Origin: Paenibacillus typhae
GTDB taxonomy: Bacteria; Bacillota; Bacilli; Paenibacillales; Paenibacillaceae
Length of the DNA stretch: 64,000 bases
Direction of reading: 5' to 3'
Assembly: GCF_900099765.1 (NCBI RefSeq)
Contig: NZ_FNDX01000003.1
Location: 1 to 64,000, forward strand
The translations under genes and the position numbers were made by a program. The notes beneath the pieces were generated by a model. That model was not told the origin of the DNA, ran no database searches, and was given only the letters and a program-made list of their open reading frames with translations. This document shows positions 8,473 through 16,365 of the stretch, piece by piece; position 1 is the stretch's first letter, and each line of letters opens with the position of its first letter.

Positions 8473-8804
8473 CGTTCGCTGCGGTCCCCCCGCTCGAGAT
8501 ACATGGGTTCGCGCTCTTCCTGGCCCTGCGGCAGCCGGGCCTCTTCTATTTTGACAAGCACGACGTCCGCACCGATCTTGACGATATTCCGCCAGGGGAT
8601 AATCAGATCACTGCCGCCTCCAAACAGCCCCATAAAGCGGCTGAAGCCCGGAACAATGACCGCATCGATTACTCCCCGGCGCAGGTCCAGCTCCAGATCG
8701 CTGATCTGCCCCAGCCGTTTTCCATCCACGATATTGATGACATCCTTCGTCTGAAAATCGGAAATTTTCATTTTTTTGCCTGAATTAAAGGAATCCTCGT
8801 TCAT
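8460..8804 (-). CDS. ylmC: YlmC/YmxH-family PRC-barrel sporulation protein
   Basis: Small soluble PRC-barrel protein of the YlmC/YmxH sporulation family. The barrel runs from about residue 10 (MKISDFQTKDVINIVDGKRLG) to 90, with the typical strand pattern GVIDAVIVPGFSRFMGLFGG and IPWRNIVKIGADVVLVK. The last 25 residues are charged and variable. Function is unknown; in B. subtilis the family is expressed in the mother cell. ATG 8804 has GGAG at 7 nt; the internal ATG at MKISDF lacks a good ribosome binding site. It stands alone between the sigG terminator and its own terminator, with a possible sigma-E promoter upstream. Confidence 0.88.
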   Translation of the reverse strand: MNEDSFNSGKKMKISDFQTKDVINIVDGKRLGQISDLELDLRRGVIDAVIVPGFSRFMGLFGGGSDLIIPWRNIVKIGADVVLVKIEEARLPQGQEEREPMYLERGDRSERRTY

Positions 8805-8837
8805 CCCACCACTCCTGTACAATCAGACCTATAGCTG

Positions 8838-8867
8838 ATTATATGTCCTTCAGGCTTGGCAACATGC
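8838..8867 (-). promoter_or_regulatory. Possible sigma-E promoter of ylmC
   Basis: Minus strand: GCATGTT (compare KMATATT), 15-nt spacer, CATATAAT (compare CATACANT). It lies 33 nt upstream of the ylmC start. Two short degenerate motifs, so only moderately convincing. Confidence 0.4.
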
Positions 8868-8900
8868 AGAATTAATTGCAGCGGCTGCTGCATAACATAC

Positions 8901-8942
8901 AAAAGGGTATCCGCCGGCTTGAACACGCCTTATGGATACCCC
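8901..8942 (-). terminator. Terminator of sigG
   Basis: Minus-strand stem GGGTATCC...GGATACCC with a 21-nt loop, followed by TTTTG, 20 nt behind the sigG stop. Confidence 0.75.
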
Positions 8943-8961
8943 TGCTTTTTTATCGTCAGCT

Positions 8962-9744
8962 TTAAGACTTCACATGCTTCTGCATCTGCTGGATGGCCGA
9001 CTTCTCAAGCCTAGAGACCTGGGCCTGTGATATGCCGATTTCATCCGCCACTTCCATCTGGGTTTTCCCTTCGAAGAAACGCATGGACAGAATCCGCTTC
9101 TCGCGCTGGCCCAGCTTTCGCATCGCTTCACGCAGGGCAATTTCCTCAATCCACGAGACATCCTTGTTTTTGTCGTCGCTGATCTGGTCCATCACATAGA
9201 TCGGATCCCCGCCGTCATGGTAAATTGGCTCAAACAAAGAAACGGGGTCCTGGATGGCATCCAGTGCGAATACAACATCCTCTTTCGGTACACCAAGCGC
9301 CTGGGAGATTTCAAAAATCGTCGGCTCCCGCGAATTCTGGTTGGTCAGGCTGTCACGGACCTGAAGGGCTTTGTAGGCGATGTCCCGCAGCGAACGCGAG
9401 ACTCTGATCGGATTGTTGTCTCTGAGGTACCTGCGGATCTCGCCGATAATCATCGGAACCGCGTAGGTGGAGAACTTCACATTTTGCGATAAATCAAAAT
9501 TATCGATGGCTTTCATCAGACCGATGCAGCCTACCTGGAACAGATCGTCTACGAACTCTCCCCGATTGTTGAACCTTTGAATAACGCTAAGAACGAGTCT
9601 AAGGTTACCATTAACCAATTTCTCTCTGGCGGATCGCTCGCCCTGCTGCTGCAGCGAAGTGAACAGCTCCCGCATTTCCACGTTTGTCAGAACGGGCAGC
9701 TTGGAAGTATCCACTCCGCAAATCTCGACTTTGTTTCGGGTCAT
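8962..9744 (-). CDS. sigG: RNA polymerase sporulation sigma factor sigma-G
   Basis: Late forespore-specific sigma factor. The start MTRNKVEICGVDTSKLPVLT is the sigma-G signature. Region 2 (about 45-115: NGNLRLVLSVIQRFNNRGE, DDLFQVGCIGLMKAIDNFD, FSTYAVPMIIGEIRRYLRD), region 3 (about 120-190) and region 4 with the helix-turn-helix (about 205-255: KTQMEVADEIGISQAQVSRLEK) are complete. Length 260 is normal. ATG 9744 has GGGAGGT at 7 nt. It lies 76 nt behind sigE, the classical spoIIGA-sigE-sigG order. I did not find a convincing sigma-F/G promoter in the short gap. Confidence 0.98.
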   Translation of the reverse strand: MTRNKVEICGVDTSKLPVLTNVEMRELFTSLQQQGERSAREKLVNGNLRLVLSVIQRFNNRGEFVDDLFQVGCIGLMKAIDNFDLSQNVKFSTYAVPMIIGEIRRYLRDNNPIRVSRSLRDIAYKALQVRDSLTNQNSREPTIFEISQALGVPKEDVVFALDAIQDPVSLFEPIYHDGGDPIYVMDQISDDKNKDVSWIEEIALREAMRKLGQREKRILSMRFFEGKTQMEVADEIGISQAQVSRLEKSAIQQMQKHVKS

Positions 9745-9820
9745 GATGATTTACCTCCCAAGGAGAAACATTACTGTACATTATCTCCCCGGTCCGGCAT
9801 TTTATTCCTTGGTTTTTTGC

Positions 9821-10540
9821 TCACACCATCTTGTTGAATTCCTTCCGCAGCCGCTTGATAATTCTCTTTTCCAGCCGCGAGATATAAGATTGCGAGATTC
9901 CCAGCAGGTCGGCAACATCCTTCTGCGTTTTTTCCTCTCCGCCGCGCAGCCCGAACCGCAGCTCCATGATCAGCCGCTCCCGCTCGCTCAGCTTTTCCAG
10001 CGCCTTCTGCAGCAGCTTGCGGTCGACCTGCTCCTCTATATTGCGGTAAATGGTGTCATTTTCCGTTCCCAGCACATCTGACAGAAGCAGCTCATTTCCG
10101 TCCCAGTCGATATTCAGCGGCTCATCAAAGGATACCTCACTGCGCGTTTTGCTGTTGCGCCGCAGATACATCAGGATCTCATTCTCGATGCAGCGCGAGG
10201 CATAAGTGGCCAGCTTGATCTTCTTGTCGGGATCGAACGTGTTAACGGCCTTGATCAGGCCGATGGCGCCAATGGAGACCAGATCCTCGATGTTGATGCC
10301 TGTGTTCTCAAATTTGCGTGCAATGTAGACAACTAGCCGCAGGTTGCGTTCAATCAGCATGGCTCTCACCGCAGCGTCACCTGTCGACAGCCTTTGCAGC
10401 AGGTATTCCTCTTCTTCCCTTGTCAAGGGCGGAGGCAGAGCTTCACTTCCCCCGATATAATAAATTTCCTGGCTTTTCAGCCCCAGCAGAAACAGCATCC
10501 GATAGTACTGCAGCTGCAGCGCAAGCTTCCATTTGACCAT
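9821..10540 (-). CDS. sigE: RNA polymerase sporulation sigma factor sigma-E (pro-form)
   Basis: Early mother-cell sigma factor made as an inactive precursor. The hydrophobic pro-sequence at residues 1 to about 27 precedes the conserved [17 protein letters not shown], where SpoIIGA cuts in the family. Region 2 ([53 protein letters not shown]) and region 4 ([20 protein letters not shown]) are intact. At 239 residues it is standard. It follows spoIIGA after 94 nt and presumably shares the spoIIG promoter. Confidence 0.98.
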   Translation of the reverse strand: MVKWKLALQLQYYRMLFLLGLKSQEIYYIGGSEALPPPLTREEEEYLLQRLSTGDAAVRAMLIERNLRLVVYIARKFENTGINIEDLVSIGAIGLIKAVNTFDPDKKIKLATYASRCIENEILMYLRRNSKTRSEVSFDEPLNIDWDGNELLLSDVLGTENDTIYRNIEEQVDRKLLQKALEKLSERERLIMELRFGLRGGEEKTQKDVADLLGISQSYISRLEKRIIKRLRKEFNKMV

Positions 10541-10634
10541 TATTGTTCCTCCTCCAAGAAGTGCTCAGTGGTATCCGGTTGTGTGAGAAAGATAAGAATC
10601 CAGTGTAACTTCGAATTTACACGTTCTTATCATT

Positions 10635-11591
10635 TCAGCTAGGCACTGCAGCTTCAGCCGCGTGCTCTCTTTGGGCCAGGTCAGGATGTATGACCGCCCG
10701 GTACGCGCCGTCTCCCGACAGTGTCCCGCCATCCAGCCCGATGAGCACTCTTTTACTGCAGAAAATTTCCTCACCAAGCTTTATCTTCACCAGGTCCGGC
10801 TTCAGTGCGAGCATGAATGCCGCCCCGCGGTTAATGCCCCGGTACGGTACCAGCCGCATCCGGTCCTGCCACGCAAAAGACTGCCCGTCCGTTTCCAGAA
10901 GAAGCTGGTCTGCGCCCATTTGTGTCAGCTTTCCTTTCCAGGAGGCCGGCAGATATCCTTCCCACAGTGATGCCTCCATCACCATGACCGGAATCCGGGT
11001 CAAAGGATCATTTAGCCGGTTGCCTGTATCAAGCAATCCGGGACAGCTGACGACGATACCCTCAATTTCCACAGTAACTTCACCGATATAGGAGTCCAGC
11101 TGCTCCCTGCGGACCCGTGAGGAATGGATTAGCTTAAAGAGGAGCAGTACCGCCGGAAGCACTCCAAGCACGAACCAGAAGCCGATTTTCAGCCGGTGGG
11201 CTTGGCCCCCTGTACTTGTAAACAGAATACCGTTCCAGATATCCCCGGTGCTCTGCAGCAGGTAGTGGATGCCCAGAATGCCGCCGGCCGCCGCGAAATT
11301 GATGACATAAAACGCTCCCAATGCCCGCAGAAAGCGCTGCAGACTGCCATACCCGAAGGCTATCAACAGCATCAGCACGGACAATCCGAACTTAATCATA
11401 AAGGTGTAAAGAAAAGAGAGCTCTGGCACAAACATCATCACTACATACAACGCGCCTACCAGAGCGGAGAGGGCCAGCCTCCACCAGGAAACCTTGACTT
11501 TGATCTGCCACGCGGTCAGCCATATAAGCACTCCGTCGATCAGCAGATTGGCGGCGAAAATCAAATCAATATAAACTACCAGCACTTTCAC
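10635..11591 (-). CDS. spoIIGA: Sigma-E processing aspartic peptidase SpoIIGA
   Basis: Membrane protease of the septum that cleaves pro-sigma-E after a signal from SpoIIR. The N-terminal half has five predicted membrane helices (about 5-25, 35-54, 58-75, 88-108, 130-155). The C-terminal half is a single retropepsin-like domain with the catalytic LLDTGNRLNDPLT motif at about residues 185-197, and VLIGLDGGTLSGDGAYRAVI near the end. At 318 residues length is normal. It is the first gene of the spoIIG operon, with sigE directly behind. Confidence 0.96.
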   Translation of the reverse strand: MKVLVVYIDLIFAANLLIDGVLIWLTAWQIKVKVSWWRLALSALVGALYVVMMFVPELSFLYTFMIKFGLSVLMLLIAFGYGSLQRFLRALGAFYVINFAAAGGILGIHYLLQSTGDIWNGILFTSTGGQAHRLKIGFWFVLGVLPAVLLLFKLIHSSRVRREQLDSYIGEVTVEIEGIVVSCPGLLDTGNRLNDPLTRIPVMVMEASLWEGYLPASWKGKLTQMGADQLLLETDGQSFAWQDRMRLVPYRGINRGAAFMLALKPDLVKIKLGEEIFCSKRVLIGLDGGTLSGDGAYRAVIHPDLAQREHAAEAAVPS

Positions 11592-11650
11592 CTGCCTAAG
11601 AGCTGCTGTCCTGTGGACTGGAGCAGGCTCTCTTTTTGGACGATAAGATT

Positions 11651-11718
11651 AGTATAGAAACTCCCGCTTTCAAAGTCTGTCTAAACATGGGGGACACTCC
11701 AAAGGTTTTTTTGTCGAG
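11651..11718 (-). promoter_or_regulatory. Putative spoIIG promoter with Spo0A boxes
   Basis: Minus strand: TATACT at 11656-11651 as -10, with TTAGAC (TTGACA-like) 22 nt upstream. This long spacer is characteristic of the Spo0A-activated spoIIG promoter of B. subtilis. In + orientation, TGTCTAA (11678-11684) overlaps the -35 and TGTCGAG (11712-11718) lies further upstream. Each matches six of seven bases of the 0A box TGTCGAA. The arrangement supports the call more than any single motif does. Confidence 0.5.
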
Positions 11719-11753
11719 TTATAGGTGCGGGGGCAATGTGTAGTTTTATAAAG

Positions 11754-11778
11754 AAAAACCAGCCCGAAGAGGCTGGTC
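11754..11778 (-). terminator. Terminator of the Rpn nuclease gene
   Basis: Minus-strand stem ACCAGCC/GGCTGGT with loop TCTTCG, followed by TTTTTC. It ends transcription 13 nt behind the stop, just before the spoIIG control region. Confidence 0.85.
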
Positions 11779-11790
11779 TGTAAAATATAT

Positions 11791-12723
11791 TCACTTCTCA
11801 ATTATTCGATTCAAAGATCTGATTTCCTCGTCCGTAAGTCCGGTTGCGGCTTGGACGGCCTGCTGATCCATTCCCATCCGGAGTAAATTCTTGGCAATCT
11901 CCAGCCTAGCCTGCTCCATACCTTCTTTCCTTCCTTCTGACTTACCTTCTTTAATGCCTTCTTTAATGCCTTCTTTAATGCCTTCTTTAATACCTGCCTC
12001 CAGACCCTTTGCAAAGCCTTCCCTTTGCGCACCATCCCTTTGCGAGGCCTCATCATGCAGAAACTTCTGACGGTCTTCATATTTGCGCCGGGCTTCGGGA
12101 TTCTGACTCAGATATTCCAGCGTTTCTATCGCTTTTTGCAGTGCAGGTTCATTCATCTTCAGTACCTCCCAGTTATCAGTATCTCCCTTTAAAAACAGCA
12201 GCCAGTTGACCAGTCCTTCTTCACCTGGAACAGCAGCCTTCTTCAGCTTCGGCAATTCAAGAAAATGAATTTCTATGTCATCGATGAGCGGCACACCGCT
12301 GCTGTCCTCGCGCAAATGAAATACACTATGGGTGTGTGCATTCGGCAGCACATTATAATTTAATATATTAATCGTTATACATTTCTTGAGCTCTATATAC
12401 CGGCCGCCGGTCTGCAGCTGGCTTGAATAACGCTTACTCCAGTAGTACAGGGTCCGCTTCTCCATGTCATACTGGTTGAACAGTTGCATTTCAATGTTAA
12501 TCAGCCTGCCGTCGACCGTCCTCGCCCAGATATCAAAGATAGACTGCTTGTCCTGAGGATCATCCTTATCCGTGTAGGGATTCAGCAGCACGACTTCCTC
12601 AAGCGGGGGTGCACCCGCATCCTGTAGTACACGATTTAGAAAAGCCAGCAGTACATCCTTATTGCCGTCACTTGCAAAAATTCGTTTGAACACAAAATCC
12701 ACCCGGGGATCAAGCAGCTCCAT
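11791..12723 (-). CDS. Rpn-family recombination-promoting nuclease (PD-(D/E)XK, transposase_31-like)
   Basis: Rpn/YhgA-type proteins are DNA endonucleases that promote RecA-independent recombination and are highly variable between strains. The start MELLDPRVDFVFKRIFASDG and the core SIFDIWARTVDGRLINIEMQ (nuclease D...E-x-Q motif at about residues 62-80), followed by RTLYYWSKRYSSQL, are typical. The C-terminus carries a GIKE tetrapeptide repeated four times, then KSEGRKEGMEQARLEIAKNLL and a helical tail ending TDEEIRSLNRIIEK. ATG 12723 is chosen because the family begins MELLDP or close to it; a GGGAG lies 11 nt upstream and TATAAT at about 12745. It sits alone, between the ftsZ terminator and its own. 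The physiological role is unknown. Confidence 0.85.
   Translation of the reverse strand: MELLDPRVDFVFKRIFASDGNKDVLLAFLNRVLQDAGAPPLEEVVLLNPYTDKDDPQDKQSIFDIWARTVDGRLINIEMQLFNQYDMEKRTLYYWSKRYSSQLQTGGRYIELKKCITINILNYNVLPNAHTHSVFHLREDSSGVPLIDDIEIHFLELPKLKKAAVPGEEGLVNWLLFLKGDTDNWEVLKMNEPALQKAIETLEYLSQNPEARRKYEDRQKFLHDEASQRDGAQREGFAKGLEAGIKEGIKEGIKEGIKEGKSEGRKEGMEQARLEIAKNLLRMGMDQQAVQAATGLTDEEIRSLNRIIEK
11947..11994. repeat. Four tandem 12-bp repeats in the Rpn gene
   Basis: Four head-to-tail copies of TTCTTTAATGCC, the last with one change, encode GIKE x4 on the minus strand. Slippage here would add or remove four residues without a frameshift. Confidence 0.9.
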
Positions 12724-12767
12724 TTGTTCATCCGCTCCCGTTATTTGTATTATATCAGCTGAAAAAG

Positions 12768-12815
12768 CAAAAAAACACCGCATCCTTCCAGGCCTTCCAG
12801 CCAGGGGATACGGTG
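12768..12815 (-). terminator. Terminator of the dcw cluster behind ftsZ
   Basis: Minus-strand 10-bp stem CACCGTATCC/GGATGCGGTG with a 20-nt loop and a run of seven T, 26 nt behind the ftsZ stop. Confidence 0.9.
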
Positions 12816-12841
12816 CTTCCGTATGAAATATTTACAGTTGT

Positions 12842-13963
12842 CTAATCGTTATTGCCGCGTGTGCGGTTACGCAAAAAGGTCGGAATATCAAGCTGGTCAG
12901 AGGCTGTCTGATTACCGAACGGACGCAGATTGTTGCTGTTGTTCTTATCAGCAGCAGGAGCAGGTTCGCTGCTGACCGCCGGACGGCGGGTCTGTGAAAC
13001 CGGTGAAGGCTTGTGTTCGAACCCGGTAGCGATAACCGTGACCTTAATTTCGTCCTTCATGCTTTCCTCAATGATGGCACCAAAAATCATATTAACTTCA
13101 GGGTCGGAAGCAGCGGTAACGATCTCAGCCGCTTCATTCACCTCATACAATGAGAGGTTCGAGCCGCCTGTAATATTCATAATTACACCGCGCGCACCTT
13201 CGATAGAAGTCTCAAGCAGCGGGCTCATAATCGCTTTGCGGGCTGCTTCAGAAGCACGGTTCTCGCCGGTGGCAATACCGATCCCCATAAGCGCAGAACC
13301 ACGTTCTGTCATGATCGTCTTCACATCAGCAAAGTCAAGGTTAATCAGGCCGGGAACCTGAATAAGGTCAGATATGCCTTGTACAGCCTGGCGGAGCACA
13401 TTATCCGCTTCACGGAATGCCTCCAGCATCGGCGTTTTCTTGTCTACTATTTCCAGAAGCCGGTCATTCGGAATAACAATCAGCGTATCAACCTTTTCCT
13501 TGAGTGCTTCGATTCCGAGTTCTGCCTGGTTAGCGCGTTTTCTGCCTTCAAAAGTGAACGGGCGGGTCACGACGCCTACGGTCAATGCTCCGCATTCTCT
13601 GGCGATCTCGGCAATCACAGGCGCTGCGCCGGTACCTGTACCGCCGCCCATTCCTGCGGTAACGAAGACCATATCTGCACCCTTAAGCGTATTCGAAATC
13701 AGATCGCGGGACTCCTCGGCCGCTTTCTTGCCTACTTCAGGATTGGCGCCTGCGCCAAGTCCCCGGGTAAGCTTGTCCCCGATTTGCAATTTATGCTCCG
13801 ATTTGGCCATATGCAGCGCTTGGGCATCTGTATTAACCGTGATGAACTCCACACCCTGAACGCCGTTTTCAATCATCCGGTTGACAGCATTGCTTCCGCC
13901 GCCGCCTACGCCGATGACCTTAATTTGCGCCAAGCTCTCCATTTCAAAATCAAATTCCAACAT
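12842..13963 (-). CDS. ftsZ: Cell division GTPase FtsZ
   Basis: Tubulin homologue that polymerises into the Z ring at mid-cell or the polar sporulation septum. The GTP-binding tubulin signature GGGTGTG is at residues 106-112. The T7 synergy loop appears as [11 protein letters not shown] near residue 207. The C-terminal peptide [11 protein letters not shown], which binds FtsA and SepF, follows a linker of about 45 residues. At 373 residues it is normal. GGGGGAGATGG precedes the ATG. It is the last gene of the cluster, 64 nt behind ftsA, and is closed by a strong terminator. Confidence 0.99.
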   Translation of the reverse strand: MLEFDFEMESLAQIKVIGVGGGGSNAVNRMIENGVQGVEFITVNTDAQALHMAKSEHKLQIGDKLTRGLGAGANPEVGKKAAEESRDLISNTLKGADMVFVTAGMGGGTGTGAAPVIAEIARECGALTVGVVTRPFTFEGRKRANQAELGIEALKEKVDTLIVIPNDRLLEIVDKKTPMLEAFREADNVLRQAVQGISDLIQVPGLINLDFADVKTIMTERGSALMGIGIATGENRASEAARKAIMSPLLETSIEGARGVIMNITGGSNLSLYEVNEAAEIVTAASDPEVNMIFGAIIEESMKDEIKVTVIATGFEHKPSPVSQTRRPAVSSEPAPAADKNNSNNLRPFGNQTASDQLDIPTFLRNRTRGNND

Positions 13964-14027
13964 ATTGATTCCATCTCCCCCTTGAATAGTGCTTGGATGG
14001 CCGGTCCAAGTATATCTGGACTTACAC

Positions 14028-15293
14028 TTATATGAATTCGCTAAACATGTTCTTAATACGCTCCATCAGCCCCGGCTTCTTGTCGATCTCCTGGGTTGGA
14101 GCAGCGCTTTGTTTGCTTCGGTTGACCGTCTTCTTATTAGTGCTTCCGCCGGTATTGCCGCGGACGCGGAAACGGCGGACGACATTATGCAGAATACCTA
14201 CACCCCCGGTGAAGCCCGGGTCGCGCACTCCGATATAGTCAGGAACAGCAATACGTACCGAAGCCGATAATTCAGACTGGGCCGCCTTCAGGACACCCGG
14301 CATCGATACAGTACCACCCGTAAGTATATAACCTCCGGGGAGCTCATTGTAACCCAGCCGTTTAACTTCCTGGCGGATCAGTTGAAATATTTCCTGGACT
14401 CTCGGCTCGATAATCGCTGCCAGATCCTCCTGGTTAAATTCCTTCTCCACATTGCTGCCGATACGGAGCACTTTGAACACGACGTCTGAGGCGGCGTCAT
14501 CGATCCAGGCACAGCCGTACTTCAGCTTAACCTTCTCCGCCTGATCCGTAAGGGTACGAAGCCCGTAGGCAATATCATTCGTTACAAATTCTCCGCCGAT
14601 TGGGATCGTGGAAGTGGCACACAGGGAACCTTCTTCATATACGGCTATCGTAGTGGAGCCTGCACCGATATCGACTAGTACCGCACCCATCGACTTCTCA
14701 TCTTTGGACAGCGCCAATCCGCCGGCTCCAAGAGACATCAGCACAAGATCCTTCACCTTCAGCCCTGATTTCTCTACACAACGAAGCAGATTATGTATCG
14801 GCGTTTTCGCCCCGGTTATAATCGTCGCCTCAACCTCCAGGCGGACACCGATCATACCGCGGGGGTCCTGGATTCCTTCCAGACCGTCAACGATATACTG
14901 TTTGGCGACAACATCGATAACTTCACGCTCCGGCGGCATTGCAATAACCTCTGCCGCTTTGATCACACGATCGATGTCCTCTTCGCCAATCTCCCGGTCT
15001 TCATTCTGGACGGCCACGACGCCATGGCTGGATTGCAGACCGATATGATTTCCGGAAATCCCGACATAGACCTCGGATATTTGAATACCGACCATCTGCT
15101 CCGCATGCTCCACGGCGCTTCTGATCGATTGCACAGTCTGATCGATATCTACAATCGCACCCTTGCGTATCCCTTCCGAATCAGCAGATCCAACGCCAAT
15201 AATATTAAAGGTTCCATTAGTAACTTCCCCGATAATTGCCCGCACTTTGGATGTACCGATGTCCAAACTAACAATGATGTCATTGTTGCTCAA
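14028..15293 (-). CDS. ftsA: Cell division protein FtsA
   Basis: Actin-like ATPase that anchors FtsZ to the membrane and activates septal synthesis. Actin-fold motifs are visible: phosphate 1 [15 protein letters not shown] (residues 7-21), phosphate 2 [18 protein letters not shown] (about 205) and the adenosine motif [14 protein letters not shown] (about 333). The C-terminal amphipathic helix [13 protein letters not shown] is the membrane anchor. It uses a TTG start with AGGAGGT about 10 nt upstream. A sigma-H-like promoter lies in the 250-nt gap to divIB, as known for ftsAZ in B. subtilis. Confidence 0.97.
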   Translation of the reverse strand: MSNNDIIVSLDIGTSKVRAIIGEVTNGTFNIIGVGSADSEGIRKGAIVDIDQTVQSIRSAVEHAEQMVGIQISEVYVGISGNHIGLQSSHGVVAVQNEDREIGEEDIDRVIKAAEVIAMPPEREVIDVVAKQYIVDGLEGIQDPRGMIGVRLEVEATIITGAKTPIHNLLRCVEKSGLKVKDLVLMSLGAGGLALSKDEKSMGAVLVDIGAGSTTIAVYEEGSLCATSTIPIGGEFVTNDIAYGLRTLTDQAEKVKLKYGCAWIDDAASDVVFKVLRIGSNVEKEFNQEDLAAIIEPRVQEIFQLIRQEVKRLGYNELPGGYILTGGTVSMPGVLKAAQSELSASVRIAVPDYIGVRDPGFTGGVGILHNVVRRFRVRGNTGGSTNKKTVNRSKQSAAPTQEIDKKPGLMERIKNMFSEFI

Positions 15294-15374
15294 GCCCTAT
15301 GGCACCTCCTGTTATAATTAAAAGTTGATGCTGAAGAAACACACGGTTTCCCTAGCCGGGAAGCTTCTCTGTAC

Positions 15375-15403
15375 ATATTCAACATCACGATTCCTTTCCC
15401 TCT
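15375..15403 (-). promoter_or_regulatory. Sigma-H-like promoter of ftsA-ftsZ
   Basis: Minus strand: AGAGGGAAA (consensus RNAGGAWWW, one mismatch) at 15403-15395, an 11-nt spacer, then GTTGAATAT (consensus RNNGAATWW, full match) at 15383-15375. It lies 82 nt upstream of the ftsA start. A sigma-H promoter in this place is established for B. subtilis ftsAZ, where it raises FtsA/FtsZ at the onset of sporulation. Confidence 0.65.
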
Positions 15404-15545
15404 TTTTTCTACAATTTTTTTGAATGGGATAATATGGAGTGCGTCCAGGCCTTATTCTCAAAAAATCCGCAGAAAAAAGAGGGATACACCTTATTGCCCG
15501 TAACTCCGATTGTAGCATTTTTTCCATATCATTAGTAGGGACTAT

Positions 15546-16301
15546 TTACTCTTGTATGTCATTTACGTCCTGGGTATCTGCCACGAAAGGCACATACGTA
15601 TCAGCTTCCAGCATCTTGATCAGTCCGGGCTCCTCGGTCTCGATCACCTGGTTCAGGTATTCCACCTTATCCTTCAGCAGCGAGATTGCTGTAATCACCT
15701 CGAAATGCGAACGGGTATACAGCTTGATGCGGTCCGGAAAAGATAGGGTCGGTGAAGGGACGATCTCGGAGATGTCACTGGTCAATTCATTGGGAATATC
15801 CGCCAAAGCCTGGGAGAGCTTGGCCTTATTAGGATCTTCTTCCTTCCATCCGGTCAGAATCGGCTTCTCAACCGCTATCCCGGTGTCATTCACCTTAACG
15901 GCAGCCCCACTGGACAGGATGGCTTCAAGAATCCCCTGCTGATCCAGCTCGTAGGCTACAGCCGGAAACTCTTCGATGGTAATGTTGACAATCCCCGGAA
16001 AATTTTTGACCACAGTGGCCTCCTTGACGGTTTTAAGCCCCTTCAGCGAATTTTCCACAGAATCAGCTGAGGCTGCGAAAAACTGTCCGCCGATTACCAG
16101 GCCGCTTCTCTCCAGCAGCTGCTCACGGGAAGTGTATTTATTACCCTGAAAATGGATTTCCGTGATGCGGCTGACGGAGGACCGGAAAAAGATTACGGCC
16201 AGCAGCGCTATGAAGAGCAGCAGCAGAATGACTGTGATTTTACGGCTCATTTTTTTTACAGGCTTGTCCTCTTTTAGACGAGGCAGTCGGGTTTTAGGCA
16301 T
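15546..16301 (-). CDS. divIB: Cell division protein DivIB/FtsQ
   Basis: Bitopic membrane protein of the divisome that forms a complex with FtsL and DivIC and supports septal peptidoglycan synthesis. It has a short basic cytoplasmic tail (residues 1-22), one membrane helix (about 24-43: ITVILLLLFIALLAVIFF), and an extracellular POTRA domain starting at SRITEIHFQGNKYTSREQLL, then the FtsQ/DivIB beta domain. ATG 16301 (MPKTRLPRL) has GGAG at 8 nt; the ATG two codons earlier is too close. At 251 residues length is normal. Unlike B. subtilis, no ylxW/ylxX/sbp genes follow; ftsA is next. Confidence 0.93.
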   Translation of the reverse strand: MPKTRLPRLKEDKPVKKMSRKITVILLLLFIALLAVIFFRSSVSRITEIHFQGNKYTSREQLLERSGLVIGGQFFAASADSVENSLKGLKTVKEATVVKNFPGIVNITIEEFPAVAYELDQQGILEAILSSGAAVKVNDTGIAVEKPILTGWKEEDPNKAKLSQALADIPNELTSDISEIVPSPTLSFPDRIKLYTRSHFEVITAISLLKDKVEYLNQVIETEEPGLIKMLEADTYVPFVADTQDVNDIQE

Positions 16302-16322
16302 TCTCATATCTCCGTAATAAGG

Positions 16323-16361
16323 CCCTGTCTCCTTCCCTGGCCGAAGCCGAAGGAGACAGGG
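16323..16361 (-). other. Strong hairpin between murA and divIB
   Basis: 13-bp perfect inverted repeat CCCTGTCTCCTTC / GAAGGAGACAGGG with a 13-nt loop, 5 nt behind the murA stop. It lacks a T-run on either strand (CCTTATT follows), so it may be a weak attenuator, an mRNA processing site or a 3' stabiliser. Confidence 0.7.
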
Positions 16362-16365
16362 AGCT

